From positions 1 through 59,607 of the forward strand of contig JAGYMZ010000014.1 in the NCBI GenBank assembly GCA_018400295.1: a stretch of 59,607 nt of DNA. The letters run 5' to 3'. Below, piece after piece: positions 24,972 to 33,870 of this stretch. A model generated the notes under the pieces. It did not search any database. It worked only from the letters and a program-made list of their open reading frames with translations, and had not been told where the DNA came from. Origin of the DNA: Bacteroidales bacterium. GTDB taxonomy: Bacteria; Bacteroidota; Bacteroidia; Bacteroidales; B18-G4. A program made the translations under genes and the position numbers. Numbering within the stretch: the first letter of the stretch is position 1; each line of letters starts with the position of its first letter.

Positions 24972-26237
24972 ATGGATCATTGGGCCATAGTTATTGTTGC
25001 ACTTATACTTTCTGCTTTTTTCTCAGGAATGGAAATTGCATTCGTGAGTTCCAACAACCTCCGGATCGAGATCGACAAAAGCAAAGGCCTGCTGTCGGGA
25101 CGTATTCTTTCTTTTTTTAACAACAACCCCTCCCGCTTCGTCGCCTCCCTGCTGCTGGGAAACAATATCGCCCTTGTTATTTATGGCATAGCCATGGCAA
25201 ATATCCTGGAACCCTTCATTACCGGATTTTTGCCCGGGGTCCTGGATAATGAATTCACCGTTCTCATCATCCAGACCCTGATGGCCACAGTGCTTATCCT
25301 GATAACTGCGGAATTTCTCCCAAAAGTCTTGTTCAGGATCAACCCCAATGCAACCCTGAACATATTCGCCCTGCCCGTACTTGTTTTTTACGCTGTGTTT
25401 TATCCCCTGATCTACATTTTCACCGGCATAAGCAGGGTGCTGCTCAGGCTTTTCTGGGGGATCAGGAGTGGTGTCGACAGATATGCCTTCAGTTCTGTGG
25501 ATTTGATCGCCTATGTGAAATCCCTTGGTGACAACGAGCATGAAGATGTTGAACAGGCCCAGGAATTTCAAATGTTCCGGAATGCCATAGAGTTTAAAAC
25601 CATCAAGCTCAGGGAATGTATGGTGCCCCGGACCGAGATCGAAGCGATTGAGGAAAGCGACAGTATAGAAAACCTGAAAAAGAAGTTTACCAGTACCGGT
25701 TTTTCTAAAATACCCGTATACAGGGAATCCATAGACAACATCATCGGTTATATACACCATTCGGATATGTTCCGCAAGCCGGAAAACATTTCCGCCGTTA
25801 CCCGGCCGGTAATGTACGTACCGGAAACCATGCTGGCCAATAATGTGCTCTCTACCTTTATTCACAAACATAAAAGCATTGCGGTTGTTGTGGATGAATT
25901 CGGCGGAACATCAGGGCTGGTCACCCTTGAAGACCTTATTGAGGAGATCTTCGGCGAAATAGAAGATGAATACGATGCGGAAGAACTTGTGGAAAAAGAG
26001 ATCAACCCGGATGAATATATCTTCTCCGGAAGACTGGAAATCGATTACCTGAATGAAAACTATGCTTTTGACCTTCCGGAGTCTGAAGACTATGAAACCC
26101 TGGCAGGCCTCATCATCAGCCATCATGAAAGCATCCCCGAACGCAATCAGGAGATCCTTATCGGTCATTTCAGGTTCACGATCCTTCAGTCCAGCGGAAA
26201 TCGTATCGATCAGATCCACTTAAAATTAACCGATTAA
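24972..26237 (+). CDS. CNNM/CorC-HlyC family membrane protein with CBS domains
   Basis: A 421-residue membrane protein. The ATG at 24972 is preferred over a TTG at 24966. Seen: four hydrophobic segments in the first 160 residues (DUF21/CNNM), a CBS pair at about 195-320 (TIKLRECMVPRTEIEAIEES, then KIPVYRESIDNIIGYIHHSD and HKSIAVVVDEFGGTSGLVTLEDLIEEIFGEIEDEYD) and a C-terminal CorC_HlyC domain (YIFSGRLEIDYLNENY). Relatives export or regulate magnesium and other divalent ions; in Bacteroidota a close relative is GldE, tied to gliding and surface biogenesis, so either assignment is possible. It follows lptC by nine bases. Confidence 0.85.
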   Translation: MDHWAIVIVALILSAFFSGMEIAFVSSNNLRIEIDKSKGLLSGRILSFFNNNPSRFVASLLLGNNIALVIYGIAMANILEPFITGFLPGVLDNEFTVLIIQTLMATVLILITAEFLPKVLFRINPNATLNIFALPVLVFYAVFYPLIYIFTGISRVLLRLFWGIRSGVDRYAFSSVDLIAYVKSLGDNEHEDVEQAQEFQMFRNAIEFKTIKLRECMVPRTEIEAIEESDSIENLKKKFTSTGFSKIPVYRESIDNIIGYIHHSDMFRKPENISAVTRPVMYVPETMLANNVLSTFIHKHKSIAVVVDEFGGTSGLVTLEDLIEEIFGEIEDEYDAEELVEKEINPDEYIFSGRLEIDYLNENYAFDLPESEDYETLAGLIISHHESIPERNQEILIGHFRFTILQSSGNRIDQIHLKLTD

Positions 26238-26260
26238 TTCCAAATTTAAAATTTTAATCA

Positions 26261-26268
26261 TACCTTTG
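26261..26268 (+). promoter_or_regulatory. Promoter -7 element TACCTTTG
   Basis: An exact match to TAnnTTTG preceded by an AT-rich stretch, 22 bases before the ATG at 26291. It is the likely promoter of the PpiD-like gene, giving a leader of about 20 bases. Confidence 0.6.
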
Positions 26269-26290
26269 CACCTCCTAAAAAAACAACAAC

Positions 26291-28408
26291 ATGGCTATAA
26301 TAGGTAGAATCAGAAAACATTCCGGTCTTGCGGTAATCCTCGTCGGGGTTGCGATCGCCGCTTTCGTGCTCAGTGATCTTTTCAGGGCGGGCCCTGCCCG
26401 GGACAACAACATTGGTGTCGTTGAAGGTGAAGAGATCCCTTATGCGGATTTTAACTACAAAGTGGAAGAAAACATAGAAGCACAGAAGATGAATTCGGAA
26501 AAAGAGAACCTTACCTTCACCGAATCATTTACCGTCCGGCAAAATACATGGAACCAAATGGTCAATGAGATCATTATGGACAAAGAATTTGACAAACTGG
26601 GGCTTACCGTAACGGGAGATGAGCTCTTCGACCTGATCCAGGGAAACAATCCCCACCGTCTCATCGTTCAGTATTTTACCAATCCGGAAACCGGTATGTT
26701 CGATCGTGATTTTGTCATACGTTACCTGCAAAACCTGGATCAGCTTGAACCACAGCAAAAAAGGCAATGGCTGAATTTTGAACAATTCATCAAACGCGAC
26801 CGGCTGAACCAAAAATACAACGCCCTGATCGACCAGGGATATTATGCTCCCGGGGCCTTTGCAAAAATGAAGTACGAACATCAAAAGAAAAATGCAGAGT
26901 TTCGATACGCATTTAAAAAATACGCGGATGTTCCCGACTCACTGATCACATACACAGATAAGGATTTTGAAAAATATTACGAGGAAAACAAGCATAAGTT
27001 CGAACAGGAAAACACCCGCGATATTGATTACGTAATGTTTGAAGTGACCGCTTCCCAGGAGGACTATGAAAAAACCGAACGGGAAGTTTACAACATATTC
27101 GAGGAGTTCAAACATGCCACCAACATCCCCATGTTTGTAAATGCCGTGTCCGACACACGCTACGACAGTACATGGTGGCAAATGGGAACCCTCCCCATTG
27201 GAATTGACACCGTTCTGCATGATGCAGAAGTAGGAACGGTCGTGGAACCGTATTTTGAAAACAACAAATGGCAAATGGCACGACTGGAAGAGATCGAATA
27301 CAGGCCGGATTCCATGAAAGCCGAACATATCCTGATCGCATACAACAATGCCATGCGGGCGGCAGAAGACATCGACAGGACCAGGGAAGAAGCCGAAAAC
27401 CTTGCCGACAGCCTGTATGGGGTTTTGCGCAGAAATCCCGCTAAATTCCCGGCCCTGGCCAAAGATATGTCCGACGATCCCTCCGCCAGTGAAAACAGCG
27501 GTAACCTGGGATGGTTCCAGGATGGGAATATGGTAAATGCTTTTAACGAAGCCGTGGTTGACAACCCCACAGGCTCTGTTGTAAAGGCCGAAACCCCCTT
27601 TGGGTATCATGTTGTGCATGTACTTGACAAAACAAAGCCGGAAAGGAAAATGCAGGTCGCCATGATCGAACGGGAAGTGGTGCCCAGCAATGAAACATAT
27701 CAGGACATCTACATAGAAGCCAGTAAATTTGCCGGTGAAAACAATACGAACGAGAAATTCCAGGAGGCCGTTGTTGAAAGAGGCCTGGATAAAAGGACAG
27801 CCACGTATCTGAAAGAGATGGGAAACACGATCCCCGGACTTGATTATGCCAGGCCTGTCATTCGTTGGGTGTTTAGCGACAATGCCGAACAAGGCAGTGT
27901 TTCTCCTGTTTTTGATATGGAAGACAAATACCTGGTTGCCTCCATCACTGAGGAACGCAAAAAAGGGAAGATCCCGCTGGATGTCATGAAAGAACGCTTG
28001 GTGAACAACATAAAAAATGAAAAGAAGGCCGAACGGTACATGAAGCTGATCAGGGAAAACGGTTCAAAGAACCTCATAACCCTGGCACAGGACCTGGACC
28101 TTTCGGTGGATACCAACTATACCCTTACATTTGATTCCAGGAACCTTCCGGGTTTCGGCTCCGAAAAAAAGATCGTGGGGACCATCTTTGGCATGAAAGA
28201 AGGGGATTTCAAAGGTCCGGTGAAAGGACAGGGTGCTGTTTTTGCCATTGTCCTGGATGCTTTCGGTGAAGTGCCGGAACTGGGCAGCTATTCCCTTTAC
28301 CAGAAAGAACTAATGGAAGATGTCAGCAGAAGGGTGCAAAACAACTTCCACTACAACGCACTTGAAGAAAAGGCAGATATTGTAGACAACCGGTCCTTGT
28401 ATTACTAA
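26291..28408 (+). CDS. PpiD-like periplasmic peptidyl-prolyl isomerase and chaperone
   Basis: A 705-residue membrane-anchored chaperone. Seen: a single N-terminal transmembrane helix (about residues 12-30, LAVILVGVAIAAFVLSDLF), a SurA_N-type helical region, and a parvulin-type rotamase domain at about 345-450 (MKAEHILIAYNNAM, SENSGNLGWFQDGNMV, TPFGYHVVHVLDK). A second helical region follows. PpiD helps proteins fold as they leave the Sec channel. It is transcribed in the same direction as lptC and the CNNM gene but has its own promoter-like element. Confidence 0.88.
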   Translation: MAIIGRIRKHSGLAVILVGVAIAAFVLSDLFRAGPARDNNIGVVEGEEIPYADFNYKVEENIEAQKMNSEKENLTFTESFTVRQNTWNQMVNEIIMDKEFDKLGLTVTGDELFDLIQGNNPHRLIVQYFTNPETGMFDRDFVIRYLQNLDQLEPQQKRQWLNFEQFIKRDRLNQKYNALIDQGYYAPGAFAKMKYEHQKKNAEFRYAFKKYADVPDSLITYTDKDFEKYYEENKHKFEQENTRDIDYVMFEVTASQEDYEKTEREVYNIFEEFKHATNIPMFVNAVSDTRYDSTWWQMGTLPIGIDTVLHDAEVGTVVEPYFENNKWQMARLEEIEYRPDSMKAEHILIAYNNAMRAAEDIDRTREEAENLADSLYGVLRRNPAKFPALAKDMSDDPSASENSGNLGWFQDGNMVNAFNEAVVDNPTGSVVKAETPFGYHVVHVLDKTKPERKMQVAMIEREVVPSNETYQDIYIEASKFAGENNTNEKFQEAVVERGLDKRTATYLKEMGNTIPGLDYARPVIRWVFSDNAEQGSVSPVFDMEDKYLVASITEERKKGKIPLDVMKERLVNNIKNEKKAERYMKLIRENGSKNLITLAQDLDLSVDTNYTLTFDSRNLPGFGSEKKIVGTIFGMKEGDFKGPVKGQGAVFAIVLDAFGEVPELGSYSLYQKELMEDVSRRVQNNFHYNALEEKADIVDNRSLYY

Positions 28409-28453
28409 GTACCCGTGGTGTGAAAATCACCGGCCGGGGGGTTTCCGCCTGTT

Positions 28454-29713
28454 TCACTGGTTTGCCCGTATCGCATCCACCGGGTCCAGCCGCGAAGCAT
28501 TGTACGCCGGTATGATCCCGGAGAGCAAGCCGATGAGGGAAGAGACCAGTACACCCACCAGTATGTTTCCCGCGGTAAGGAACAACTCCATGCCAAAGGC
28601 CTTCTCCCCGAACAATGTAACAATGTATACCAGCAATATACCGATGGTACCGCCAATCAATGCCAGAAATACGGATTCCACCAGGAACTGAAAAAGGATA
28701 AAATACCGCTTGGCACCCAGCGACTTTTGTATGCCAATGATGGTCACGCGTTCCCTCACGGATACGAACATAATGTTTGCGATCCCAAATCCACCGACCA
28801 GCAGGGAGAAAGCACTGATCACAAAACCCACGATGGCGATCACCCTGAAAAGCTCATCGAATCCCTGTGAAATGATGTCCGTTTCATTGATGGCAAAATC
28901 ATTTTCAGCGGAAGGTTTTAACTTATGGATAGAACGCAGGATGCCCGTAAGCTCATCCTTGAGCCGGGCATTGGAGATCCCGTCTTTGGCCCTGACCAGT
29001 ATGGTTGAGCCCATGTTCCGGATATCAAGCACATTCCGTGCAAAATTTATGGGCACGATGATCTGGTCGTCGGAAGTATTCCCAAAAAAATCTTCCCCCT
29101 CTTTTTTCATCACCCCGATCACCTGAAGTTTCCGGCCAAAAACCTTTATCTTCCGCCCAATGGGATCCAGCCCCTGGAAAAGGTTCTCCGCTATATCCGC
29201 CCCGATCACGGTCACAGGCCTTCCGCTTAAGGATTCGGTAGGCGTAAAATACCGCCCATCCTGCAGGTCAAAAGGCATTACGCGGTCATAATCCTGCGAA
29301 ACAGCCATCACGGCTACACTTTCAATGGAATTATTCCTGTACTTTACCGTGCGGGATGTGTTCACAAAAAAAGTACTGGCCGCCGCTGCGCTGCTCCGGC
29401 GTTCGATGTATTTTAGATCATCCGGGCTGGGTTCGGGGCGCTTCATATATTTCCACCATGGGTAATCGCTGCCATCCCCCATCCTCCAGGGCCACTTTTG
29501 AATGAAAAGGACGTTATCCCCCAGGGACTCTATCCCTTTGCGGATATTTCTCTCCATCGAATCAAAAACCGTATAAATGGAAATAATGGAAAAGATGCCT
29601 ATGGTAATTCCCGACAGGGTAAGTATGGTACGCGTTTTATTCATGGCCAGCTCATGCATGGCAAAAAGAAAACTTTCCCTGATCAGCCTGAAAAATATCA
29701 AGAATCCTTTCAT
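28454..29713 (-). CDS. MacB/FtsX-type ABC transporter permease
   Basis: A 419-residue permease. The ATG at 29713 is preferred because an upstream ATG at 29773 adds a polar stretch. Seen: an N-terminal helix (MNKTRTILTLSGITIGIFSI), a MacB_PCD periplasmic domain (GDNVLFIQKWPWRM, GRPVTVIGADIAENLF, GRKIKVFGRKLQVIGVMKK), then FtsX helices with SVRERVTIIGIQKSLGAKRYFILFQFLVESV and a GLLSGIIPAYNASRLDPVDAIR tail. The ATPase partner is not adjacent. The family exports substrates or drives lipoprotein and peptide extrusion; this member's cargo is unknown. Confidence 0.88.
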   Translation of the reverse strand: MKGFLIFFRLIRESFLFAMHELAMNKTRTILTLSGITIGIFSIISIYTVFDSMERNIRKGIESLGDNVLFIQKWPWRMGDGSDYPWWKYMKRPEPSPDDLKYIERRSSAAAASTFFVNTSRTVKYRNNSIESVAVMAVSQDYDRVMPFDLQDGRYFTPTESLSGRPVTVIGADIAENLFQGLDPIGRKIKVFGRKLQVIGVMKKEGEDFFGNTSDDQIIVPINFARNVLDIRNMGSTILVRAKDGISNARLKDELTGILRSIHKLKPSAENDFAINETDIISQGFDELFRVIAIVGFVISAFSLLVGGFGIANIMFVSVRERVTIIGIQKSLGAKRYFILFQFLVESVFLALIGGTIGILLVYIVTLFGEKAFGMELFLTAGNILVGVLVSSLIGLLSGIIPAYNASRLDPVDAIRANQ

Positions 29714-29811
29714 ATCAATGAATTTGTCTTCTGGAATGGGATCACTGTTCACCCCCGCATACCATCCAAACAATTTATAAAGTTAATGTAAATACTTTGA
29801 AAAATAAGCAT

Positions 29812-29819
29812 TAAATTTG
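29812..29819 (+). promoter_or_regulatory. Promoter -7 element TAAATTTG for purH
   Basis: An exact match to TAnnTTTG, 42 bases before the ATG at 29861. A near match (TACTTTG) lies at 29793-29799. The AT-rich stretch upstream fits a promoter in the divergent region with the permease gene. Confidence 0.55.
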
Positions 29820-29860
29820 ATGCTCTCAATCAGGGATTTAATCAGCAACAGGATAGCAGT

Positions 29861-31384
29861 ATGCATAAAAAGGTGGCCAATGCGTTAATTTCCGTTTACA
29901 ACAAAACCGGTCTGGAGAAAATTGTACGCATGCTGGATTCCATGGGCGTAAATATATACTCCACGGGCGGCACGTACGACTTCATGGTCCGAATGGGCAT
30001 CCCTGCCCACACGGTTGAGTCCCTCACCGGCTATCCATCCATCCTGGGCGGGCGGGTCAAAACACTGCACCCAAAAGTGTTCGGAGGCATACTGGGAAGA
30101 CAGGATGTACCGGGAGATATGCATCAGTTGAAAGAATACAACATCCCTCAAATGGACCTGGTTGTTGCGGACCTTTACCCTTTTGAAGAAACCCTGGCTT
30201 CCGGGGCCTCCCGGCAGGAGATCATAGAAAAGATCGATATTGGTGGTATATCCCTGATCCGGGCTGCGGCCAAAAATTATAAGGATGTTTTGGTGATCCC
30301 TTCCACAGCGTATTATGCTGAGCTGATCCGCCTGCTCACAGAAAATAAGGGCAGCGTTTCCCTGGAAACAAGGGAGCGGTTTGCATGCCTTGCCTTTGCT
30401 GTTTCTTCCGCTTACGATACGGCCATTTTTAATTATTTTAACCGCAGGCAGAAATTCCCGGTATTTGCCAGGCATATTTCCGGGCAGCGTTCACTCAGGT
30501 ATGGTGAAAACCCCCACCAGCAAAGCAGATATTACGGGGACCTGGAAGCGCTTTTCACACAGCTCCACGGGAAAGAACTAAGCCATAACAACCTGGTCGA
30601 CATCGATGCGGCCATTCATCTGATCCGGGAATTTAACAACGCACCCGCCTTTGCCATCCTGAAGCATACCAATGCATGTGGCATCGCCGTAAGGGACAGT
30701 CTCCCGCTAGCCTGGAAAGATGCCCTGGCTGGCGATCCGGTTTCTGCATTCGGCGGTGTGTTGATCGCCAACCGTCCCATCGATGCCGAAACAGCCGCCG
30801 GAATAAACACCATTTTCTTTGAAGTGATCCTCGCCCCCGGTTATGAACCCGGTGCACTGGCGTTACTGAAATCCAAAAAGAACCGCATCATTCTGGAAAA
30901 CAGGTCCGGCCATATTCCGGACGATCAGTTCAAATCCATACTCAACGGCGTACTTGAGCAGGATAAGGACAACATACCGCTGACCCTGGAAGAGATGAAG
31001 GTGGTCACAGTAAAATCACCAACAGATCAAGAAAAAGCAGACCTTTTATTTGCAAACAAAGTCGTTAAGCATACCAAATCCAATGCCATCGTTCTGGCCA
31101 AAAACGATCAGCTCATTGCCAGCGGCACAGGACAGACATCGCGGGTGGATGCACTGAGACAAGCGATACAGAAAGCAAAAACCTTTTCATTCGATACCAC
31201 GGGAGCCGTCATGGCCTCGGACGCATTCTTCCCTTTTTCGGATTCTGTGCAGATCGCCGGAGAAGCCGGAATATCGGCAGTTATACAACCGGGAGGTTCC
31301 GTCAGGGATCAGGATTCTGTGGATTATTGCGACAAACACAACATGTCGATGGTTTTTACAGGCAAACGTCATTTTAAACATTAA
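29861..31384 (+). CDS. purH: Bifunctional AICAR formyltransferase / IMP cyclohydrolase
   Basis: A 507-residue enzyme that performs the last two steps of purine synthesis, AICAR to FAICAR to IMP. Seen: N-terminal IMP cyclohydrolase motifs (ALISVYNKTGLEKIVRML, YSTGGTYDFM, GGRVKTLHPKVFGGIL), the transformylase motif LRYGENPHQQSRYYG, the catalytic KHTNACGIAV block, and the C-terminal TNAIVLAKNDQLIASGTGQTSRVDAL and GSVRDQDSVDYCDKHNMSMVFTGKRHF. Length is normal. In this group purH commonly lies beside mreBCD, as here, with 19 bases to mreB. Confidence 0.97.
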   Translation: MHKKVANALISVYNKTGLEKIVRMLDSMGVNIYSTGGTYDFMVRMGIPAHTVESLTGYPSILGGRVKTLHPKVFGGILGRQDVPGDMHQLKEYNIPQMDLVVADLYPFEETLASGASRQEIIEKIDIGGISLIRAAAKNYKDVLVIPSTAYYAELIRLLTENKGSVSLETRERFACLAFAVSSAYDTAIFNYFNRRQKFPVFARHISGQRSLRYGENPHQQSRYYGDLEALFTQLHGKELSHNNLVDIDAAIHLIREFNNAPAFAILKHTNACGIAVRDSLPLAWKDALAGDPVSAFGGVLIANRPIDAETAAGINTIFFEVILAPGYEPGALALLKSKKNRIILENRSGHIPDDQFKSILNGVLEQDKDNIPLTLEEMKVVTVKSPTDQEKADLLFANKVVKHTKSNAIVLAKNDQLIASGTGQTSRVDALRQAIQKAKTFSFDTTGAVMASDAFFPFSDSVQIAGEAGISAVIQPGGSVRDQDSVDYCDKHNMSMVFTGKRHFKH

Positions 31385-31403
31385 TTATTGTAATTAACAA
31401 CAT

Positions 31404-32426
31404 ATGGGATTATTTTCTTTTTTAACCAAAGAGATCGCTATAGATCTGGGAACAGCGAATACCATAATCATACATGCCGATAAAGTTGTTGTGGATGAAC
31501 CCTCCATTGTGGCCATTGAAAGAAATACGGGTAAGATCATTGCGGTGGGTAAAAAAGCCATGATGATGCATGGGAAAACCCACGAGAACATTAAAACGGT
31601 ACGTCCCCTGCGTGATGGCGTAATAGCCGATTTCCAGGCCGCCGAGTTTATGATCAGGGAAATGATCAAAATGATCTTCCCAAAGAAAACCATTTTCCCC
31701 CCTGCCCTGAAAATGGTTATTTGTATCCCTTCCGGCATCACGGAAGTTGAAGAGCGTGCGGTAAAAGATTCCGCCGAGCAGTCCGGGGCCCGTGAGGTAA
31801 AACTGATCCATGAACCCATGGCCGCAGCCATCGGTATCGGTATCGACGTGCTCGAACCAACCGGCAATATGGTCATCGATATCGGCGGCGGTACCAGCGA
31901 GATCGCCGTGATCGCACTCGGCGGCATTGTAAACAACAAATCCATACGCATCGCCGGCGATGACTTTAACATCGACATCATGGAATATATGCGTAAGCAG
32001 CACAACATCAACATCGGCGAACGTACGGCTGAAAGGATAAAGATCGAAGTGGGCGCCGCCCTGCCCGATATTGAGAACTCCCCGGACGATTACGCCGTCC
32101 ACGGCCGCGACATGCTGACGGGAATACCCAAGGAGATCACCGTCAATTACGCGGAAATCGCCCATTCCCTTGATAAATCCATATCAAAGATCGAAGCCGC
32201 TGTGCTGAACGCCCTGGAAATGACCCCGCCGGAACTTGCAGCGGACATTTACCGTACGGGTATTTACCTTGCAGGGGGAGGCTCTATGCTCAGGGGACTG
32301 GATAAACGGCTGCACCTGAAAACCAAGCTGCCCATTCATGTAGCCGAAGATCCCCTCAGGGCCGTTGCCCGGGGAACGGGGATCGCCCTGAAGAACTTTG
32401 ATAAGTTCACATTCCTGATTAAATAA
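31404..32426 (+). CDS. mreB: Rod shape-determining protein MreB
   Basis: A 340-residue actin-like protein that forms membrane filaments directing lateral wall synthesis. Seen: the phosphate-1 motif IDLGTANTIII at residues 13-23, VKLIHEPMAAAIGIGIDVLEP, the phosphate-2 motif MVIDIGGGTSEIAVIALGG, and GIYLAGGGSMLRGLDKRL. Length is normal. It opens mreBCD, with 20 bases to mreC. Confidence 0.97.
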   Translation: MGLFSFLTKEIAIDLGTANTIIIHADKVVVDEPSIVAIERNTGKIIAVGKKAMMMHGKTHENIKTVRPLRDGVIADFQAAEFMIREMIKMIFPKKTIFPPALKMVICIPSGITEVEERAVKDSAEQSGAREVKLIHEPMAAAIGIGIDVLEPTGNMVIDIGGGTSEIAVIALGGIVNNKSIRIAGDDFNIDIMEYMRKQHNINIGERTAERIKIEVGAALPDIENSPDDYAVHGRDMLTGIPKEITVNYAEIAHSLDKSISKIEAAVLNALEMTPPELAADIYRTGIYLAGGGSMLRGLDKRLHLKTKLPIHVAEDPLRAVARGTGIALKNFDKFTFLIK

Positions 32427-32446
32427 TCACCGTAGATCAATGCACC

Positions 32447-33268
32447 ATGCGAACCCTGTTTGCATTCATTCGTAAATACAATTTTTTCTTCTTGTTTCTT
32501 ATACTGGAATCGCTTGCCCTTATTCTGACGGTCCATAACAACCCGTATCAACGGACCCGCTTTTTGAAAACATCAAACCGGATTACAGGCAATATCAATA
32601 CCTTGTATGCCAGTATAAACGATTATTTTTACCTGAAAAGGGAAAATAAACACCTGCACAGGGAAAATGCCAGACTGCGCACTCGTCTGGAAAGTTCTTT
32701 GCTCAGGACAGATTCAACTTACTATGATTTTACCGATACGAATTATCAATACATCCCGGCCAGGGTGGTCAGCAATACCGTGCACCGGCGAAACAACCTC
32801 TTCATGATCAATAAAGGGAAAAAACATGGCGTGGATGCCGGCATGGGCGTGATCTCCACCAATGGCATCGCCGGCCAGGTCATTGAGTCTTCATCCGGCT
32901 TCAGCCTGGTGATGTCGCTTCTGAATAAAAATGCACGCTTCAGCGCCAGGATCAAGAAAAACGGCCAGATGGTAAATGTCCTCTGGGAAGGAACCAATTA
33001 TAAAAAAGCTGCCATACAGGATATCCCCGGACATATCCGGCTTAATCCAGGCGATACGATAATCACCAGCGGTTTTTCCTTCCTCTTTCCGGAAGGCATC
33101 AACGTAGGGACCATCGATGTCTATAAACAGGAGACCAGGAAAAATTTCAATGAGGCCATCATAAACCTGTCTACGGATTTTAACGGATTAAGGCATGTTT
33201 ATGTATTGAAGAATTTGCTCGCCAATGAGCAAAAGGAATTGCAAAACTCCTTTGAAAATGAACAATAA
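32447..33268 (+). CDS. mreC: Rod shape-determining protein MreC
   Basis: A 273-residue membrane protein. Seen: an N-terminal transmembrane helix (residues 10-28, NFFFLFLILESLALILTV), a coiled coil (about 55-85, LKRENKHLHRENARLRTRL), and the beta-rich MreC domain with PARVVSNTVHRRNNLFMINKGKKHGVDAGMGVISTNGIAGQVIE and GDTIITSGFSFLFPEGINVG. It is a periplasmic scaffold of the elongasome. It overlaps the mreD start by 11 bases. Confidence 0.96.
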   Translation: MRTLFAFIRKYNFFFLFLILESLALILTVHNNPYQRTRFLKTSNRITGNINTLYASINDYFYLKRENKHLHRENARLRTRLESSLLRTDSTYYDFTDTNYQYIPARVVSNTVHRRNNLFMINKGKKHGVDAGMGVISTNGIAGQVIESSSGFSLVMSLLNKNARFSARIKKNGQMVNVLWEGTNYKKAAIQDIPGHIRLNPGDTIITSGFSFLFPEGINVGTIDVYKQETRKNFNEAIINLSTDFNGLRHVYVLKNLLANEQKELQNSFENEQ

Positions 33269-33782
33269 TTTGTTTATCAACATCATACGTTTTATAATCC
33301 TTGTGCTCTTCCAGGTACTCATCCTGAACAATGTCCAGATCAGCGGATACATCAATCCCTATTTTTATGTGCTGTTTGTCCTGATGCTTCCTTTTGAAAC
33401 ACCCGGATGGATCTTGCTGCTGTCCGGATTCCTGCTGGGGCTGGTCATTGATCTTTTTATGGGAACAGCCGGTATTCATGCGGCCGCCACTACATTTATG
33501 GCCTTTCTCCGGCCGGGCATCATACGGGGCTTATCAAGAAACCGTGAAATAGAGGCAGATATGGATCCCTCCATCCGGGATATGGGCTTCCGTTGGTTTT
33601 TCGCGTATTCCTTTATCCTGATATTCTTTCACCACCTGCTGCTTTTTTATCTCGAGATCTTCCGGATGAATGAGTTTTTCTCCACCCTTCTGAGGGTGCT
33701 TGTCAGCACATTGATCACGTTTATCCTGGTGGTGCTGAGTCAAATCCTCTTCTCCCGAAGAAAAAAAAGACCATTCCGGTGA
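33258..33782 (+). CDS. mreD: Rod shape-determining protein MreD
   Basis: A 174-residue integral membrane protein of the elongasome. The ATG at 33258 lies inside the end of mreC and is preferred over an in-frame upstream start. Seen: hydrophobic helices with short loops (NIIRFIILVLFQVLILNNVQI, YVLFVLMLPFETPGWILLL, LLGLVIDLFMGTAGIHAAA, FSTLLRVLVSTLITFILVVLS), including the G-x-V-x-D segment typical of MreD. The usual next genes, mrdA and rodA, are not here. Confidence 0.92.
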   Translation: MNNNLFINIIRFIILVLFQVLILNNVQISGYINPYFYVLFVLMLPFETPGWILLLSGFLLGLVIDLFMGTAGIHAAATTFMAFLRPGIIRGLSRNREIEADMDPSIRDMGFRWFFAYSFILIFFHHLLLFYLEIFRMNEFFSTLLRVLVSTLITFILVVLSQILFSRRKKRPFR

Positions 33783-33798
33783 TCTTTTAAGTGTTTGC

Positions 33799-33831
33799 TT
33801 TTGTTGGCATTAACATATATGACTATATTTG
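33799..33831 (+). promoter_or_regulatory. Complete promoter: -33 TTTTG and -7 TATATTTG
   Basis: TTTTG at 33799-33803 and TATATTTG at 33824-33831 have a spacing of 20 bases, matching the Bacteroidota sigma-ABfr consensus (TTTG, 19-21 bases, TAnnTTTG). It lies 39 bases before the ATG at 33871, separating the thioredoxin-like gene from mreBCD. The best-formed promoter I found in the window. Confidence 0.65.
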
Positions 33832-33870
33832 AGTGATGAAATCAGCAGATCCACAAACAACCATTATTTT